A stretch of 64,000 nt of DNA from Chloroflexota bacterium (GCA_014874485.1 JADBJK010000074.1:62001-126000); one strand, 5' to 3'; positions 49,628-58,254 are shown, counted from the stretch's first letter. Notes: a model not told the origin generated them from the letters alone. Made by a program: numbers and translations.

Positions 49628-49815
49628 TTACCGCATGATCACCCGCAGGTAGGCGTATGGGATCGGCCCCGAACCCGCCCAGAACCCGCCGACAAGCGTG
49701 TACACGTCGCCGGACAGTTTACCCGCGTCTGCCTGGCCCGCCGTTCCCACCAGCGTGAAGCCTCCTCCCCTCAACTCGCCCCCGCCGCCGTCCACGGTGT
49801 ACCAGGGCAGCGCAT
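49628..49815 (-). pseudogene. Remnant C-terminus of a surface protein
   Basis: About 60 codons with the common surface-protein tail YTVDGGGG...GGFTLVGTAGQADAGKLSGDVYTLVGGFW ending GPIPYAYLRVIMR. The family consensus (SGGxYxLxGTIGQPDA...SGGxYxLxGGFW) is a C-terminal module of large secreted Chloroflexota proteins. Upstream of this the frame has no similar sequence, no start codon with a ribosome site and no signal peptide. It is therefore a decayed 3' fragment. Confidence 0.7.
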
Positions 49816-49895
49816 AAGGATGGCCATACCCGTCTGGACGGGCGCGGCTGTTGGGGATAACCGTCCTGCGGCTTTGGAACCGCGCGGGGGGAATC

Positions 49896-49924
49896 TTGCG
49901 CGCAGGGCCAATGGGTGCTACAAT
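49896..49924 (+). promoter_or_regulatory. Promoter of the aminotransferase gene
   Basis: TTGCGC, 17-nt spacer ending TGC, TACAAT; 46 bases before the ATG, inside the remnant gene's upstream flank. Confidence 0.7.
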
Positions 49925-49969
49925 CAGGCGGCTTCGCTCAGAGCAATGGTGCTGCAAGGAGGAAGAATC

Positions 49970-51076
49970 ATGAAGAAGATGTTCATCGTCGGCCCCGTGG
50001 ACGTCTTTGATGACGTGCTGGCCGTGATGGGCGAACAGGTGATCGCCCACTACGGCGACGACTTCGTGCGCCTGTACCGCGAGACGCAGGACCTCACCCG
50101 CATGGTCCTCGGCGCGTCCGGCGACGTGTTCCTGATGGCGGGGCCTGGGACAGCCGGCCTGGACGCCTGCTTGGGCAGCCTGCTCCAGACCGGCGAGAAG
50201 GTGCTCATCCCCGTCAGCGGCTTCTTCAGCGACCGCCTCGTCGCCGTCGCCAAAGGGTCGGGCCTGGAGCCGGTGGTGGAGGAGTTTGAGTGGGGCGCGC
50301 CGGTGGAGCCGGAACGACTGCGCAGGCGGCTTGCGAGCGAGAAGGGCGTCGCTGCCCTGGCCTTCGTGCACCACGAGACCTCAACGGGCGTCCTCAACCC
50401 GCTGGACGAAATCGTCGGCGTGGCCCATGAGTTCGGCGTGCCCGTCATCGTGGATGCCGTCGCGTCGGCGGGCGGGGTTCCGGTGGACGTGGACCGCCTA
50501 GGGATTGAGTTCCTCGTTACCGTGGCGAACAAGGCACTGGAAGCGCCGCCTGGCTTGTCCATTGTCTCCGTGAACAAGCGGGCTTGGGAGTTGATGGACA
50601 AAGGTGGCCCGCGCAATCACGGCTGGTATCTGGACCTGCGCACGTGGCGCGACTACGCCACCCGCTGGGCCGACTGGCACCCGTTCCCCGTTACGCTACC
50701 GACCAGCGTCGTGCGGGCGCTGCACACGTCTCTCCTGCGCATCCAGCGCGAGGGGCTGGACCATCACTTCGCCCGATTCGCCCGGGCCGCCGAGCAGGTT
50801 CGGCAGGGTCTGCGCGCGATGGGGTTCTCCATGATGGTGGAAGGGCGCTACGCGTGTCCGGTGGTGTCGGCGGTGTGGGCGCGGCCCGAGTTCCCCGTTG
50901 CCGAGATGGCTGCCTACCTGGAGCACGAGCGCGGCCTCATGATCGCCGGGGGCATCGGCCCGCTCAAGGGCAAGATTTTCCGCATCGGGCACATGGGCAA
51001 GGCCACGACGCAGGAGTACATTGACGAGTTGCTCGCGGCGGTGCGCGATTTCCTGCGCATGAAAGGGCTGGCGTAG
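49970..51076 (+). CDS. Class V aminotransferase (serine/alanine-glyoxylate type)
   Basis: A 368-residue PLP enzyme of the serine-pyruvate/alanine-glyoxylate aminotransferase group: VGPVDVFDDVLAVMGEQVIAHYGDDF, GPGTAGLDACLGSLL, HHETSTGVLNPLDEI, VDAVASAGGVPVDVDRLGI, and PLP Lys188 in TVANKALEAPPGLSIVS. The 'KAL..PPG' motif is typical. Candidate reactions are serine or alanine to glyoxylate transamination; cysteine desulfuration is less likely because the IscS-type cysteine loop is absent. ATG with AGGAGGAAGA just upstream. Confidence 0.9.
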   Translation: MKKMFIVGPVDVFDDVLAVMGEQVIAHYGDDFVRLYRETQDLTRMVLGASGDVFLMAGPGTAGLDACLGSLLQTGEKVLIPVSGFFSDRLVAVAKGSGLEPVVEEFEWGAPVEPERLRRRLASEKGVAALAFVHHETSTGVLNPLDEIVGVAHEFGVPVIVDAVASAGGVPVDVDRLGIEFLVTVANKALEAPPGLSIVSVNKRAWELMDKGGPRNHGWYLDLRTWRDYATRWADWHPFPVTLPTSVVRALHTSLLRIQREGLDHHFARFARAAEQVRQGLRAMGFSMMVEGRYACPVVSAVWARPEFPVAEMAAYLEHERGLMIAGGIGPLKGKIFRIGHMGKATTQEYIDELLAAVRDFLRMKGLA

Positions 51077-51094
51077 GCGACTCGGACCGCGACC

Positions 51095-51116
51095 AGGGGG
51101 CCCAGCGAGGCCCCCT
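51095..51116. terminator. Bidirectional hairpin between converging genes
   Basis: AGGGGGCC and GGCCCCCT pair around a 6-nt loop; 19 bases after the aminotransferase stop, with the right arm reaching the VTT-protein stop codon. Confidence 0.7.
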
Positions 51117-51838
51117 TACTGTTTGCGCCTCCCGACGCGCGCGGCGATGCGGTCCACCCACGCCTCCAGCCGCCGGCGGTAGGCGATCACCGGCACCCCC
51201 AGCGCCAACGCAATCCCCGCGAGCGCAAGCCATTGCCCGCCGGTCAGGTCGCCCGACACATCGCCCATCCAGGCGGAGGCCAGCAGGCTGGGGAATCGCC
51301 CGATGGCGGCCAGGATCATCAGCAGGGAGATGGGAATGTCGGTCAGCCCCGCCAGGATGCTGATGGAATCATCGGGGACGAAGGGGAGCAGGAACAGGAC
51401 GAAGAACGCCGTCGGCCCGCCCCGCTGTACCAGGTCGTCAAACCGCCGAAGGTGCGCGGGCGGCACGATGCGCTCCACAAAGGGCCGCCCCAATTTGCGG
51501 GCCAGCGTCATCAGAATCCAGGCGCCCAGCAGGACGCCGATGGTGCTGTACACCGTGCCCCAGAGCGTGCCGAACAGGTAGCCGGAGACCAGCCCCACCA
51601 CCTGCCCGGGCAGCGGCGCGAGGATCACCTGCGTGGCCTGCAGCGCGACGAGGGCCAGCGGCGCAGCCCACCCGAACCCTGCGACCCACTCGCGGAGCCG
51701 CTCCTGCTCGGAGACGAGGCCCAGCAGAGGCCGCCAGAAGCGGACGGCGAGCGCCACCAGCGCAATCGCCGCCAGCGCCCACGCGGCCACCCGAATCGCC
51801 TGCGCCCTACGCCGAGGTGTCCCCCGTCCTGTGTCCAT
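51116..51838 (-). CDS. TVP38/TMEM64-family (VTT/SNARE-associated) membrane protein
   Basis: A 240-residue membrane protein with a VTT/PF09335 domain: GWAAPLALVALQATQVILAPLPGQVVGLVSGYLFGTLWG (core LAPLPGQVVGLVSGYLFG), RRFDDLVQRGGPTAFFVLFLLPFVPDDSISILAGLT, with the reentrant loops seen in DedA/TVP38 proteins. These are linked to lipid scrambling or membrane-lipid carrier recycling. ATG 51838 opens MDTGRGTPRRRAQ, a basic N-terminus suited to the positive-inside rule; more N-terminal starts are less likely. Substrate unknown. Confidence 0.9.
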   Translation of the reverse strand: MDTGRGTPRRRAQAIRVAAWALAAIALVALAVRFWRPLLGLVSEQERLREWVAGFGWAAPLALVALQATQVILAPLPGQVVGLVSGYLFGTLWGTVYSTIGVLLGAWILMTLARKLGRPFVERIVPPAHLRRFDDLVQRGGPTAFFVLFLLPFVPDDSISILAGLTDIPISLLMILAAIGRFPSLLASAWMGDVSGDLTGGQWLALAGIALALGVPVIAYRRRLEAWVDRIAARVGRRKQ

Positions 51839-51928
51839 GCCGCCAGTGTAAGCCGGGCAGGCCGTTTCCGTCAACTCCGGCGCGGCTTGGCGTCTGGTGG
51901 CGAACCACGCGCGCACTTGCCCATCCGT

Positions 51929-52395
51929 CGTCGCGGGCGAAGCGAAGCATCTCGGTTGACGAGTAGGGGCAATTCATGAATTGCCCCTACGGGCGCTGCG
52001 CGTCCTCGCAATGACAACTTCTGCCTGTCATTGCGGGCGAAGCGAAGCATCTCGGTTGCGAGATTCTTCGCGGCTTCGCCGCTCAGAATGACGGAGTCAT
52101 CTGTCATTGCGGGCGAAGCGAAGCATCTCGGTTGGCGAGATTCTTCGGCGCTTCGCGCCTCAGTAGGGACAATTCATGAATTGTCCCTACGGGCGCTGCG
52201 CGTCCTCGCAATGACAACTTCTGCCTGTCATTGCGAGCGAAGCGAAGCAATCCCGGGCCGCGGAGATTCTTCGCGGCTTCGCCGCTCAGAATGACAGAGT
52301 CATCTGTCATTGCGAGCGAAGCGAAGCATCTCGGTTGACGAGTAGGGGCAATTCATGAATTGCCCCTACGGGCGCTGCGCGTCCCTCACATTGAC
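51929..52395. repeat. Composite repeat block between divergent genes
   Basis: About 470 bases of gene-free repeats. Three 26-bp palindromes, TAGGGGCAATTCATGAATTG... (51964-51989), TAGGGACAATTCATGAATTG... (52164-52189) and TAGGGGCAATTCATGAATTG... (52343-52368), each sit in a CATTGCGAGCG/AATCTCG... context with GCGCTGCGCGTCCTCGCAAT. This is the only block in a divergent gap. Confidence 0.92.
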
Positions 52396-52429
52396 GGTTG
52401 CCACCGGCCCGTTGCGACCGCCAACGCCT

Positions 52430-52458
52430 TTGCCAAAGCCCTGCCGCGCGGGTATAAT
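52430..52458 (+). promoter_or_regulatory. Promoter of the spermidine-synthase-like gene
   Basis: TTGCCA, 17-nt spacer, TATAAT; 33 bases before the start codon. Confidence 0.8.
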
Positions 52459-52490
52459 GCGCCGTAGTCAGAAGGCTTGGCAGGAGCAGA

Positions 52491-54032
52491 ATGCCCAAGG
52501 GACAGCGCGCGTTCCTGACGTTGGCCGTGTTCGTCGCCGGCATGACCACCATGGCGGTGGAGATGTCGGCTGCGCGGCTTCTGGACCCCTACTTCGGCAA
52601 CTCGCTCATCGTGTGGGCGAACCTCATCGGGCTAATCCTGGTGTACCTGTCGGTGGGCTACTACCTGGGCGGCCGCATCGCCGACCGCTCGCCGCACCCC
52701 GCGACGTTCTACAGTATCATCGGCGCGGCGGCGATTCTCGTCGGGCTGGTCCCCTTCGCGGCGCGGCCCGTGCTGTCGCTCTCCGTGCGCGGGTTCGCCG
52801 CCTACGATGTGGGGCTGTTGGCCGGTTCGCTGTTGGGAGTGCTCCTGCTGTTCGCCGCGCCGGTCATCCTGCTGGGGTTCGTGTCGCCGTTCGCGGTGCG
52901 CCTGGCGGTGCAGGACGTGGGCTCGTCGGGGCATGCCGCCGGGCGGATGTACGCCGTGTCCACGCTGGGGAGCATCGTGGGCACGTTCGCGCCGGTGCTG
53001 GTGTTCATCCCCGCCATCGGCACGCGGCGGACGTTCTGGCTGTTCTCGCTGGCGCTGCTGGCCGTTGCAATCGCAGGGTTGGCGCTGGCCCGGTCCCGCC
53101 GCGCGTGGGCCTACGCTGCCTGCGGGGTCGTCCTGCTGGCCGCCATCGTGGCGATTCCGACGGGCGTCGTGAAGGCGTCCGAGGGCCTCATCTACGAGAC
53201 CGAGTCGGCCTACAACTACATCCAGGTGGTGCGCTGGGGCGACGACATCTACCTGCGCCTCAACGAAGGCCAGGGCGTGCACTCCGTGTACAACCCGCGC
53301 GAGGAACTGACGGGGGAGGTGTGGGACTACTTCCTCGTCGCGCCGCTGTTCAACGCGCCGCCGTTCGCGCCGTCGCAGGTGTCCAGCCTATGCCTCATCG
53401 GCCTGGCGGCGGGCACGGTGTCCAAGCAGTACGCGCTGGTGTACGGCGGCTTGCCCATGGACGGCGTGGAGATTGACCCGGAAATCGTCCGCGTGGGCCG
53501 CGAGTTTTTCGCCATGACCGAGCCGAACCTGCGCGTGATCGTCCAGGATGGGCGCTACTTTCTCCGCAATAGCCCGCGAGTGTATTCCGTCGTCGCCGTG
53601 GATGCTTATCGCCCGCCGTACATCCCCTTCCACCTGACGACGCGCGAGTTCTTCCAAGAGGTGCTCGCCCACCTGACGGACGACGGCGTGGCGGCGGTGA
53701 ACGTGGGGCGGGCGCCGGGGGACTACTCGCTGGTGAACGCCATCGCCCAGACCATGCGCACCGTGTTCCCCAGCGTGTACGTGCTGGACACGCCCGACCG
53801 CGATGGAAGCCTGGCGTCGTGCCTGGTGGTGGCGACGCGCCAACCGACGACGCCGGATAACTTCCGGGTCAACGCGGCGCACCTCACCGACGCGCGCCTG
53901 CGCGCCGTATCTGAGCGGGTACTGCCACTGATGTGGGAAGTAACCGAGGCGCGGGCCGTGTTCACCGACGACCGCGCGCCCGTGGAGCAAATCGTGCACG
54001 GAATCATCCTACGCTATGTGTTGGGAGAGTGA
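52491..54032 (+). CDS. Membrane-fused spermidine synthase-like protein
   Basis: A 513-residue two-part protein. The N-terminal half (about 8-215) has seven or so membrane helices (MTTMAVEMSAARLLDPYFGNS near the start). The C-terminal half is a Rossmann-fold methyltransferase-like aminopropyltransferase domain: LIGLAAGTVSKQYA (nucleotide loop), MDGVEIDPEIVRVGR (acidic residue for the ribose), RVIVQDGRYFL and DAYRPPYIPFHLTTREFF. This MFS-like/spermidine synthase fusion is common, but the usual DxxDP-type catalytic Asp of true SpeE is not obvious and the function of the family is uncertain. The RNase PH gene starts one base after its stop. Confidence 0.82.
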   Translation: MPKGQRAFLTLAVFVAGMTTMAVEMSAARLLDPYFGNSLIVWANLIGLILVYLSVGYYLGGRIADRSPHPATFYSIIGAAAILVGLVPFAARPVLSLSVRGFAAYDVGLLAGSLLGVLLLFAAPVILLGFVSPFAVRLAVQDVGSSGHAAGRMYAVSTLGSIVGTFAPVLVFIPAIGTRRTFWLFSLALLAVAIAGLALARSRRAWAYAACGVVLLAAIVAIPTGVVKASEGLIYETESAYNYIQVVRWGDDIYLRLNEGQGVHSVYNPREELTGEVWDYFLVAPLFNAPPFAPSQVSSLCLIGLAAGTVSKQYALVYGGLPMDGVEIDPEIVRVGREFFAMTEPNLRVIVQDGRYFLRNSPRVYSVVAVDAYRPPYIPFHLTTREFFQEVLAHLTDDGVAAVNVGRAPGDYSLVNAIAQTMRTVFPSVYVLDTPDRDGSLASCLVVATRQPTTPDNFRVNAAHLTDARLRAVSERVLPLMWEVTEARAVFTDDRAPVEQIVHGIILRYVLGE

Positions 54033-54033
54033 G

Positions 54034-54741
54034 ATGCCTCGGAAGGACGGCCGCCGCTCCGACGAACTTCGGCCGGTCCGCATCACGACCGGCTTCACGA
54101 AATACGCCGAGGGGTCTGCCCTCATCTGCCTGGGCGACACCCACGTTCTCTGCAACGTCTCGGTGGAGAACGCGGTCCCGGCCCATCGGCTGGGCAAGGG
54201 CGGATGGGTTACGGCCGAGTACGCGCTGCTGCCCCGCTCTACTTTGACCCGCACGCCCAGGGAGACCGCCGGACTGACCGCCCGCACGCAGGAGATTCGC
54301 CGCCTCATCGGGCGGAGCCTGCGGGCGTCGGTGGACCTGTCGCTGCTGGGCGAGCGCACCTTCATCGCCGACTGCGACGTTCTGCAGGCCGACGGGGGCA
54401 CGCGCACCGCCGCCGTTACGGGCGCATACGTGGCGCTGGCCCTCGCCGTGCGCAGGCTCATCGCGGAGGGCGAGGTTGACCCGCGGGCGCTCCTCGCGCC
54501 GGTGGCAGCGGTGAGCGTGGGCATGGTGGGGGGCGAGCCGCTGCTGGACCTGTGCTACGAGGAAGACCTGGCGGCAGATGTGGACTTCAATGTGGTGATG
54601 AACGCGCGCGGGCAGTACGTGGAGGTGCAGGGCACGGCCGAAGGGCGGCCCTTCTCGCACGGCGACCTGCTGCGGCTGCTGGAGATGGCCCACCGGGGCA
54701 TCGGCCTGCTCCTGGCGGCCCAGGAGAAGGCGCTGGCGTAA
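54034..54741 (+). CDS. rph: Ribonuclease PH
   Basis: Phosphorolytic 3'->5' exonuclease trimming tRNA and rRNA ends; 235 residues. RSDELRPVRITTGFTKYAEGSALICLGDTHVLC, LLPRSTLTRTPRE (split here), TQEIRRLIGRSLRASVDLSLLGERT, DCDVLQADGGTRTAAVTGAYVAL and DLCYEEDLAADVDFNVVM are all present. The key RNA/phosphate-binding residues of the family (R, R and G-G-T-R-T) are intact. It starts one base after the preceding stop with GGGAGAG upstream, and the Wzz gene follows by 22 bases. Confidence 0.96.
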   Translation: MPRKDGRRSDELRPVRITTGFTKYAEGSALICLGDTHVLCNVSVENAVPAHRLGKGGWVTAEYALLPRSTLTRTPRETAGLTARTQEIRRLIGRSLRASVDLSLLGERTFIADCDVLQADGGTRTAAVTGAYVALALAVRRLIAEGEVDPRALLAPVAAVSVGMVGGEPLLDLCYEEDLAADVDFNVVMNARGQYVEVQGTAEGRPFSHGDLLRLLEMAHRGIGLLLAAQEKALA

Positions 54742-54763
54742 ACCGCGCGGCAAGGAGTGGAAC

Positions 54764-55456
54764 ATGGAACTGAGAGCATACTGGCGGGTGCTGAAGCGGC
54801 GGTGGTGGGTGTGGGTTCTGTTGCCCGTGCTGGTGGCCGTCATCACGCTGCTGACGGCCAGGCCCGCGCCCACGACCTACACGGCGTCCATGGCGTTCAC
54901 CGTGGGCATCAGGCCCGAGCCGAAGACCGGCGCGTACTACAGTTATGACCGCTACTACACGTGGCTGACGGCGGAGTACTTCGTGGACGACCTGGCCGAG
55001 GTCATCCGGCGGAGCGAGTTCAGCAACGCCGTGAGCGCGGAACTGGCCAAGCGCGGCGTGCAGGTGTCGGGGGTCGCCGTCGGCGCGGCCACGCAGACGG
55101 GCAAACTCCACCGCATCCTGAACGTCAGCGTGGCGTGGCACGACCCGGAGCAGATTCGCGCCATCGCCGACGCCATCACCACCGTGCTGGAAGAGCAGAG
55201 CGCCGCGTTCTTCGGCTTCCTCCAGGCCGAGGATGCGGTGGTGCGGCGAATTGACGGGCCGCACTTCGGCGTGGCGGGGCGCAGCCTGCGGGAACGCTTG
55301 GACTTGCCGCTGCGTCTAATAATCGCGCTCGTGGCGGGCGTGGCCATCGCGTTCCTGTGGGACTACCTGGACGACACGGTGCGCACCCGCGAGGAACTGG
55401 CCCGCATGGGGGTGGAGGTGCTCGCCGAAATCCCGCGCCCGCGCCGCTGGCTGTGA
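54764..55456 (+). CDS. Wzz/chain-length determinant-like polysaccharide co-polymerase
   Basis: A 230-residue protein with membrane helices at both ends (about 13-33 and 183-204) enclosing a periplasmic helical domain. The opening MELRAYWRVLKRRWWVWVL is the Wzz/CapA pattern (helix preceded by basic WxxLKRR), and TYTASMAFTVGI starts the beta strand. The second helix is followed by a short cytoplasmic tail LDDTVRTREELARMGVEVLAEIPRP, the PCP tail that contacts tyrosine kinases. It probably controls polysaccharide chain length with the kinase at 56.8 kb. Confidence 0.85.
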   Translation: MELRAYWRVLKRRWWVWVLLPVLVAVITLLTARPAPTTYTASMAFTVGIRPEPKTGAYYSYDRYYTWLTAEYFVDDLAEVIRRSEFSNAVSAELAKRGVQVSGVAVGAATQTGKLHRILNVSVAWHDPEQIRAIADAITTVLEEQSAAFFGFLQAEDAVVRRIDGPHFGVAGRSLRERLDLPLRLIIALVAGVAIAFLWDYLDDTVRTREELARMGVEVLAEIPRPRRWL

Positions 55457-55467
55457 TGCGGGCCGAC

Positions 55468-55890
55468 TGTCATTGCGAGGGCACGGAGTGCCCGAAGCAA
55501 TCCCAGGAGCGGGAGATTGCTTCGCTTCGCTCGCAATGACGGGTGGTCGTTGTCATTGCGAGGGCACGGAGTGCCCGAAGCAATCCCAGGAGCGGGAGAT
55601 TGCTTCGCTTCGCTCGCAATGACGGGTGGTCGTTGTCATTGCGAGGGCACGGAGTGCCCGAAGCAATCCCAGGAGCGGGAGATTGCTTCGCTTCGCTCGC
55701 AATGACGGGTGGTCGTTGTCATTGCGAGGGCACGGAGTGCCCGAAGCAATCCCAGGAGCGGGAGATTGCTTCGCTTCGCTCGCAATGACAGATGGGCTGT
55801 CATTCCGAGCGGCGAAGCCGCGAAGAATCTCGCCAGCCGAGATGCTTCGCACATGCGACGCACCTCGGAGATGCACCGTACGGGAACCAC
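55468..55890. repeat. Four perfect 83-bp tandem repeats plus a decayed unit
   Basis: Starts at 55468, 55551, 55634 and 55717, each beginning TGTCATTGCGAGGGCACGGA and ending in TTCGCTCGCAATGACGGGTGG. Each unit is a self-complementary hairpin (CATTGCGAG...CTCGCAATG). A decayed unit follows (55798-55850), then a degraded GTGCGACGCACC palindrome (about 55852-55881). No gene is present; frames through the repeat are open only because the unit contains no stops. Confidence 0.95.
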
Positions 55891-55891
55891 T

Positions 55892-55920
55892 TTGCCCGTG
55901 CAGGTCAGGTGTGGTAGAAT
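55892..55920 (+). promoter_or_regulatory. Promoter of the second Wzz gene
   Basis: TTGCCC, 17-nt spacer, TAGAAT preceded by TGG (extended -10); start codon 30 bases downstream. It allows the kinase/phosphatase part of the cluster to be expressed separately. Confidence 0.75.
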
Positions 55921-55949
55921 TGCGCGACGACATCGGTTAGGAGGCAGGG

Positions 55950-56723
55950 TTGGAATTCCGAGACTACCTGGAGATCATCCGCAAGCGAGGCTGGATATTC
56001 ATCTTCCTGGCCCTCTTCACGGCGGCGGTGGCCGTGCTGGTGGGCAAGTTCCAGACCCCCGTGTACCGCGCCACCATCGTCCTTCGCGCGGAACCGGCCC
56101 GCGCCGACTGGGGGCTGAGCAACACGGCCAAAGACCTGCTCCGCAGTTACACGCTGCAGATTCGCAGCCACAACACGGCCCAGCGGGCGATTGACCGCGG
56201 CCAGTTGGACATGTCCACCGACGACTTGCTCAGCAAGATCACGGTCAGCCCCGACCCGTCCAACTTCTCCATCCGCATTGACGCCAAGGACACCGACCCC
56301 AAAGTGGCGATGACCATCGCGCAGAAGGTCGCCGAGATTTTCGCCGAAGACCGCGCCGCCTGGAACGAGAAGCAGGACAAGCGCGACCGCATTGAGGTGG
56401 CTATCATTGACAGCGCGCGCTACGAACTGTTCTCGCCGAAACTCAAGATCAACGGCATCGTCGGGTTCGTCGTGGGGCTGCTGCTGGCGGGCGTCATCGT
56501 CTTCTTCCTGGAGTGGGTTCAGGCGGATTTGCTGCGCACGCCGGAGCAGGTGGAGCGCATCACCGGCCTGGTGGTGCTCGGCTCCATCCCGGCGGGCGGC
56601 GAGGCGAACCCCACGCGGCGCAGGCGGCTGCTCCCGCGCATTCGGCCGGAGACGCTTCTGTACTTCGGGCTGGGGCTTATCGTAGGGGCCGTTGGGTTTG
56701 CCCTTGTCAGCCAGATTCTGTAG
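55950..56723 (+). CDS. Wzz-type polysaccharide co-polymerase
   Basis: A 257-residue paralogue of the first Wzz: MEFRDYLEIIRKRGWIFIFL (basic stretch before TM1), a periplasmic domain (ATIVLRAEPARADWGLSN; VSPDPSNFSIRIDAKDTDPKVAM), TM2 (IVGFVVGLLLAGVIVFFLEW), a cytoplasmic tail LLRTPEQVERITGLVVLGSIPAGG, then unusually a third hydrophobic helix at the extreme C-terminus (about 237-255). The extra helix is not usual for PCP2 proteins. Start TTG follows AGGAGGCAGG. The tyrosine kinase gene is next, 57 bases away. Confidence 0.88.
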   Translation: MEFRDYLEIIRKRGWIFIFLALFTAAVAVLVGKFQTPVYRATIVLRAEPARADWGLSNTAKDLLRSYTLQIRSHNTAQRAIDRGQLDMSTDDLLSKITVSPDPSNFSIRIDAKDTDPKVAMTIAQKVAEIFAEDRAAWNEKQDKRDRIEVAIIDSARYELFSPKLKINGIVGFVVGLLLAGVIVFFLEWVQADLLRTPEQVERITGLVVLGSIPAGGEANPTRRRRLLPRIRPETLLYFGLGLIVGAVGFALVSQIL

Positions 56724-56780
56724 CGGCGGCTGCCTGCGTTCCGGCGCGGGCAGAGCCGTCCCTTGGAGGGATGCTTGCAG

Positions 56781-57467
56781 ATGAGCGAGAAGACTCTGCA
56801 GAACTTGATCACGATTGCGCAGCCGCGGTCTGCTGCCAGCGAGGCGTACCGCACGCTGCTGACCAGCATTGACTTTGCCGGGCTGGACAAGCCCATTCGC
56901 ACCCTGATGCTGACCAGCGCCAGCCCGGAAGAGGGCAAGTCGTCCACCCTGGCCAACCTGGCGGTGGTTGCCGCGCAGGAGGGGCGCAAGGTCATCGTCG
57001 CGGACTGCGACTTGCGCCGGCCCTCGCTCCATTCCATCTTCGGCCTTCCCAACGGCGAGGGGCTGACCACGGCGCTGATGAATGCGGAGATGCTGAAGGA
57101 GCCGCCGCTTCGCGCGGTGGGGGTCAACGGCCTGTCGGTGCTCACCAGCGGGCCCATACCGCCCAACCCGCTGGAACTGCTCGGTTCGCGCCGCATGGCC
57201 GACTTGCTGGCGGCGCTTGCGGACCGCGCGGACATGGTGCTGGTGGACGCGCCGCCGGTCGTCGCCGTGGCCGACGCCGCAATCCTGGCGTCCAAAGTGG
57301 ACGCCGTCCTGCTCGTCGTTCAGGCGGGGAAGGCGAAGCGAGACTACGTAGAGCGGGCGAAGGCCCTGCTGGAGAAGGCCAACGCGCGCATCATCGGCGC
57401 GGCCCTGACCAACGTGCAGGCCGACAGCCTGCTCACCCGGTACTACGCCGCCGAGGGCAGTCGGTAG
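56781..57467 (+). CDS. CpsD/BY-kinase-like tyrosine autokinase
   Basis: A 228-residue cytoplasmic P-loop protein: RSAASEAYRTLLTSIDF (the typical N-terminal segment), Walker A TSASPEEGKSST (45-56), Walker A' VADCDLRRPSLH, Walker B MVLVDAPPV. This is the kinase partner of Wzz co-polymerases that controls polymer length by tyrosine phosphorylation. The C-terminus is short, ending TRYYAAEGSR with only two tyrosines instead of the usual cluster, so regulation may be atypical or weak. Start: ATG with GGAGGG 11-16 bases upstream. The phosphatase gene follows by three bases. Confidence 0.9.
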   Translation: MSEKTLQNLITIAQPRSAASEAYRTLLTSIDFAGLDKPIRTLMLTSASPEEGKSSTLANLAVVAAQEGRKVIVADCDLRRPSLHSIFGLPNGEGLTTALMNAEMLKEPPLRAVGVNGLSVLTSGPIPPNPLELLGSRRMADLLAALADRADMVLVDAPPVVAVADAAILASKVDAVLLVVQAGKAKRDYVERAKALLEKANARIIGAALTNVQADSLLTRYYAAEGSR

Positions 57468-57470
57468 CGG

Positions 57471-58238
57471 ATGGGGCAGTCGCCGACCGCAGGGCTTGTG
57501 GACCTGCACACCCACATCGTGCCGGGCGTGGACGATGGCGCGCAGACCCCGGACGAGTCGCTGGCGATGGCCCGCGCGGCGCTGGCCGACGGAGTCCGTC
57601 AGGTCGTTGCCACTCCTCACATCCCGTTCGCGGGGATGACCCGCGAGGAGTTCGGCCAACGCCTGGAAAGCCTGCGGCAGGTTCTCGCAGGCCAGGGGGC
57701 GAATCTGGAGGTGCACCTGGGGGCAGAGGTGAGCCTGGAGCCGGATATCCTTCGGTGGCTCGCGGCTGGGCTGGCCTGGCCCATCGGGGCCACGCGCTAT
57801 GTCCTGGTGGAACTCCCGTTCTTCGTCCTCCCGCCCTACACCGAGGACGTGATCTTCAGGCTCCAGGTGGAGGGGTACAAGCCCATCCTGGCACACCCGG
57901 AGCGCAACGCACTGCTGGCGGCGAAGCCCGAACGGTTGCAGGTGCTGGTGGAGCGCGGCGTCCTGGTGCAGATCACGACGACCAGCATCCTGGGCGGCTT
58001 CGGGGTGCAGGCAAAATCCGCGGCGCAGGCGTTCCTTGAGCGGGGCTGGGTGCATGTGCTGGCGTCGGACGCGCACTCGGCCAACCACCGCCCCCCGCTC
58101 CTGACGGAGGCAGCGCGGGCGGCGGAGAGAATCGTCGGCGCGGATGCTTGGCGCCTGGTGAGCACCAACCCCGCCGCGATTCTGGGCGGCAGCGAGGATG
58201 TGGAACCGGCGCGTCCCGCCAGACGGGCGCGGCAATGA
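57471..58238 (+). CDS. CpsB/CapC-type PHP-fold tyrosine-protein phosphatase
   Basis: A 255-residue metal-dependent phosphatase of the PHP superfamily, the dephosphorylating partner of BY-kinases. Metal motifs: DLHTHIVPGVDDGAQ (motif I), VATPHIP, LGAEVSLEP, LAHPERNAL and LASDAHSANHRPP. The motif order is exact for CpsB. Cytosolic. It is three bases from the kinase gene and 16 from the rmlA gene. Together with the two Wzz proteins this makes a complete phosphorylation-controlled export switch. Confidence 0.93.
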   Translation: MGQSPTAGLVDLHTHIVPGVDDGAQTPDESLAMARAALADGVRQVVATPHIPFAGMTREEFGQRLESLRQVLAGQGANLEVHLGAEVSLEPDILRWLAAGLAWPIGATRYVLVELPFFVLPPYTEDVIFRLQVEGYKPILAHPERNALLAAKPERLQVLVERGVLVQITTTSILGGFGVQAKSAAQAFLERGWVHVLASDAHSANHRPPLLTEAARAAERIVGADAWRLVSTNPAAILGGSEDVEPARPARRARQ

Positions 58239-58254
58239 TCGTGCAGGAGGCGCA

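Noticed and set aside
55468-55890. Coding region from long open frames through the 83-bp tandem repeat
   Set aside because: The frames are open only because the unit has no stop; the predicted peptide is the repeated translation of an intergenic palindrome found in many other gaps, with no start signal.
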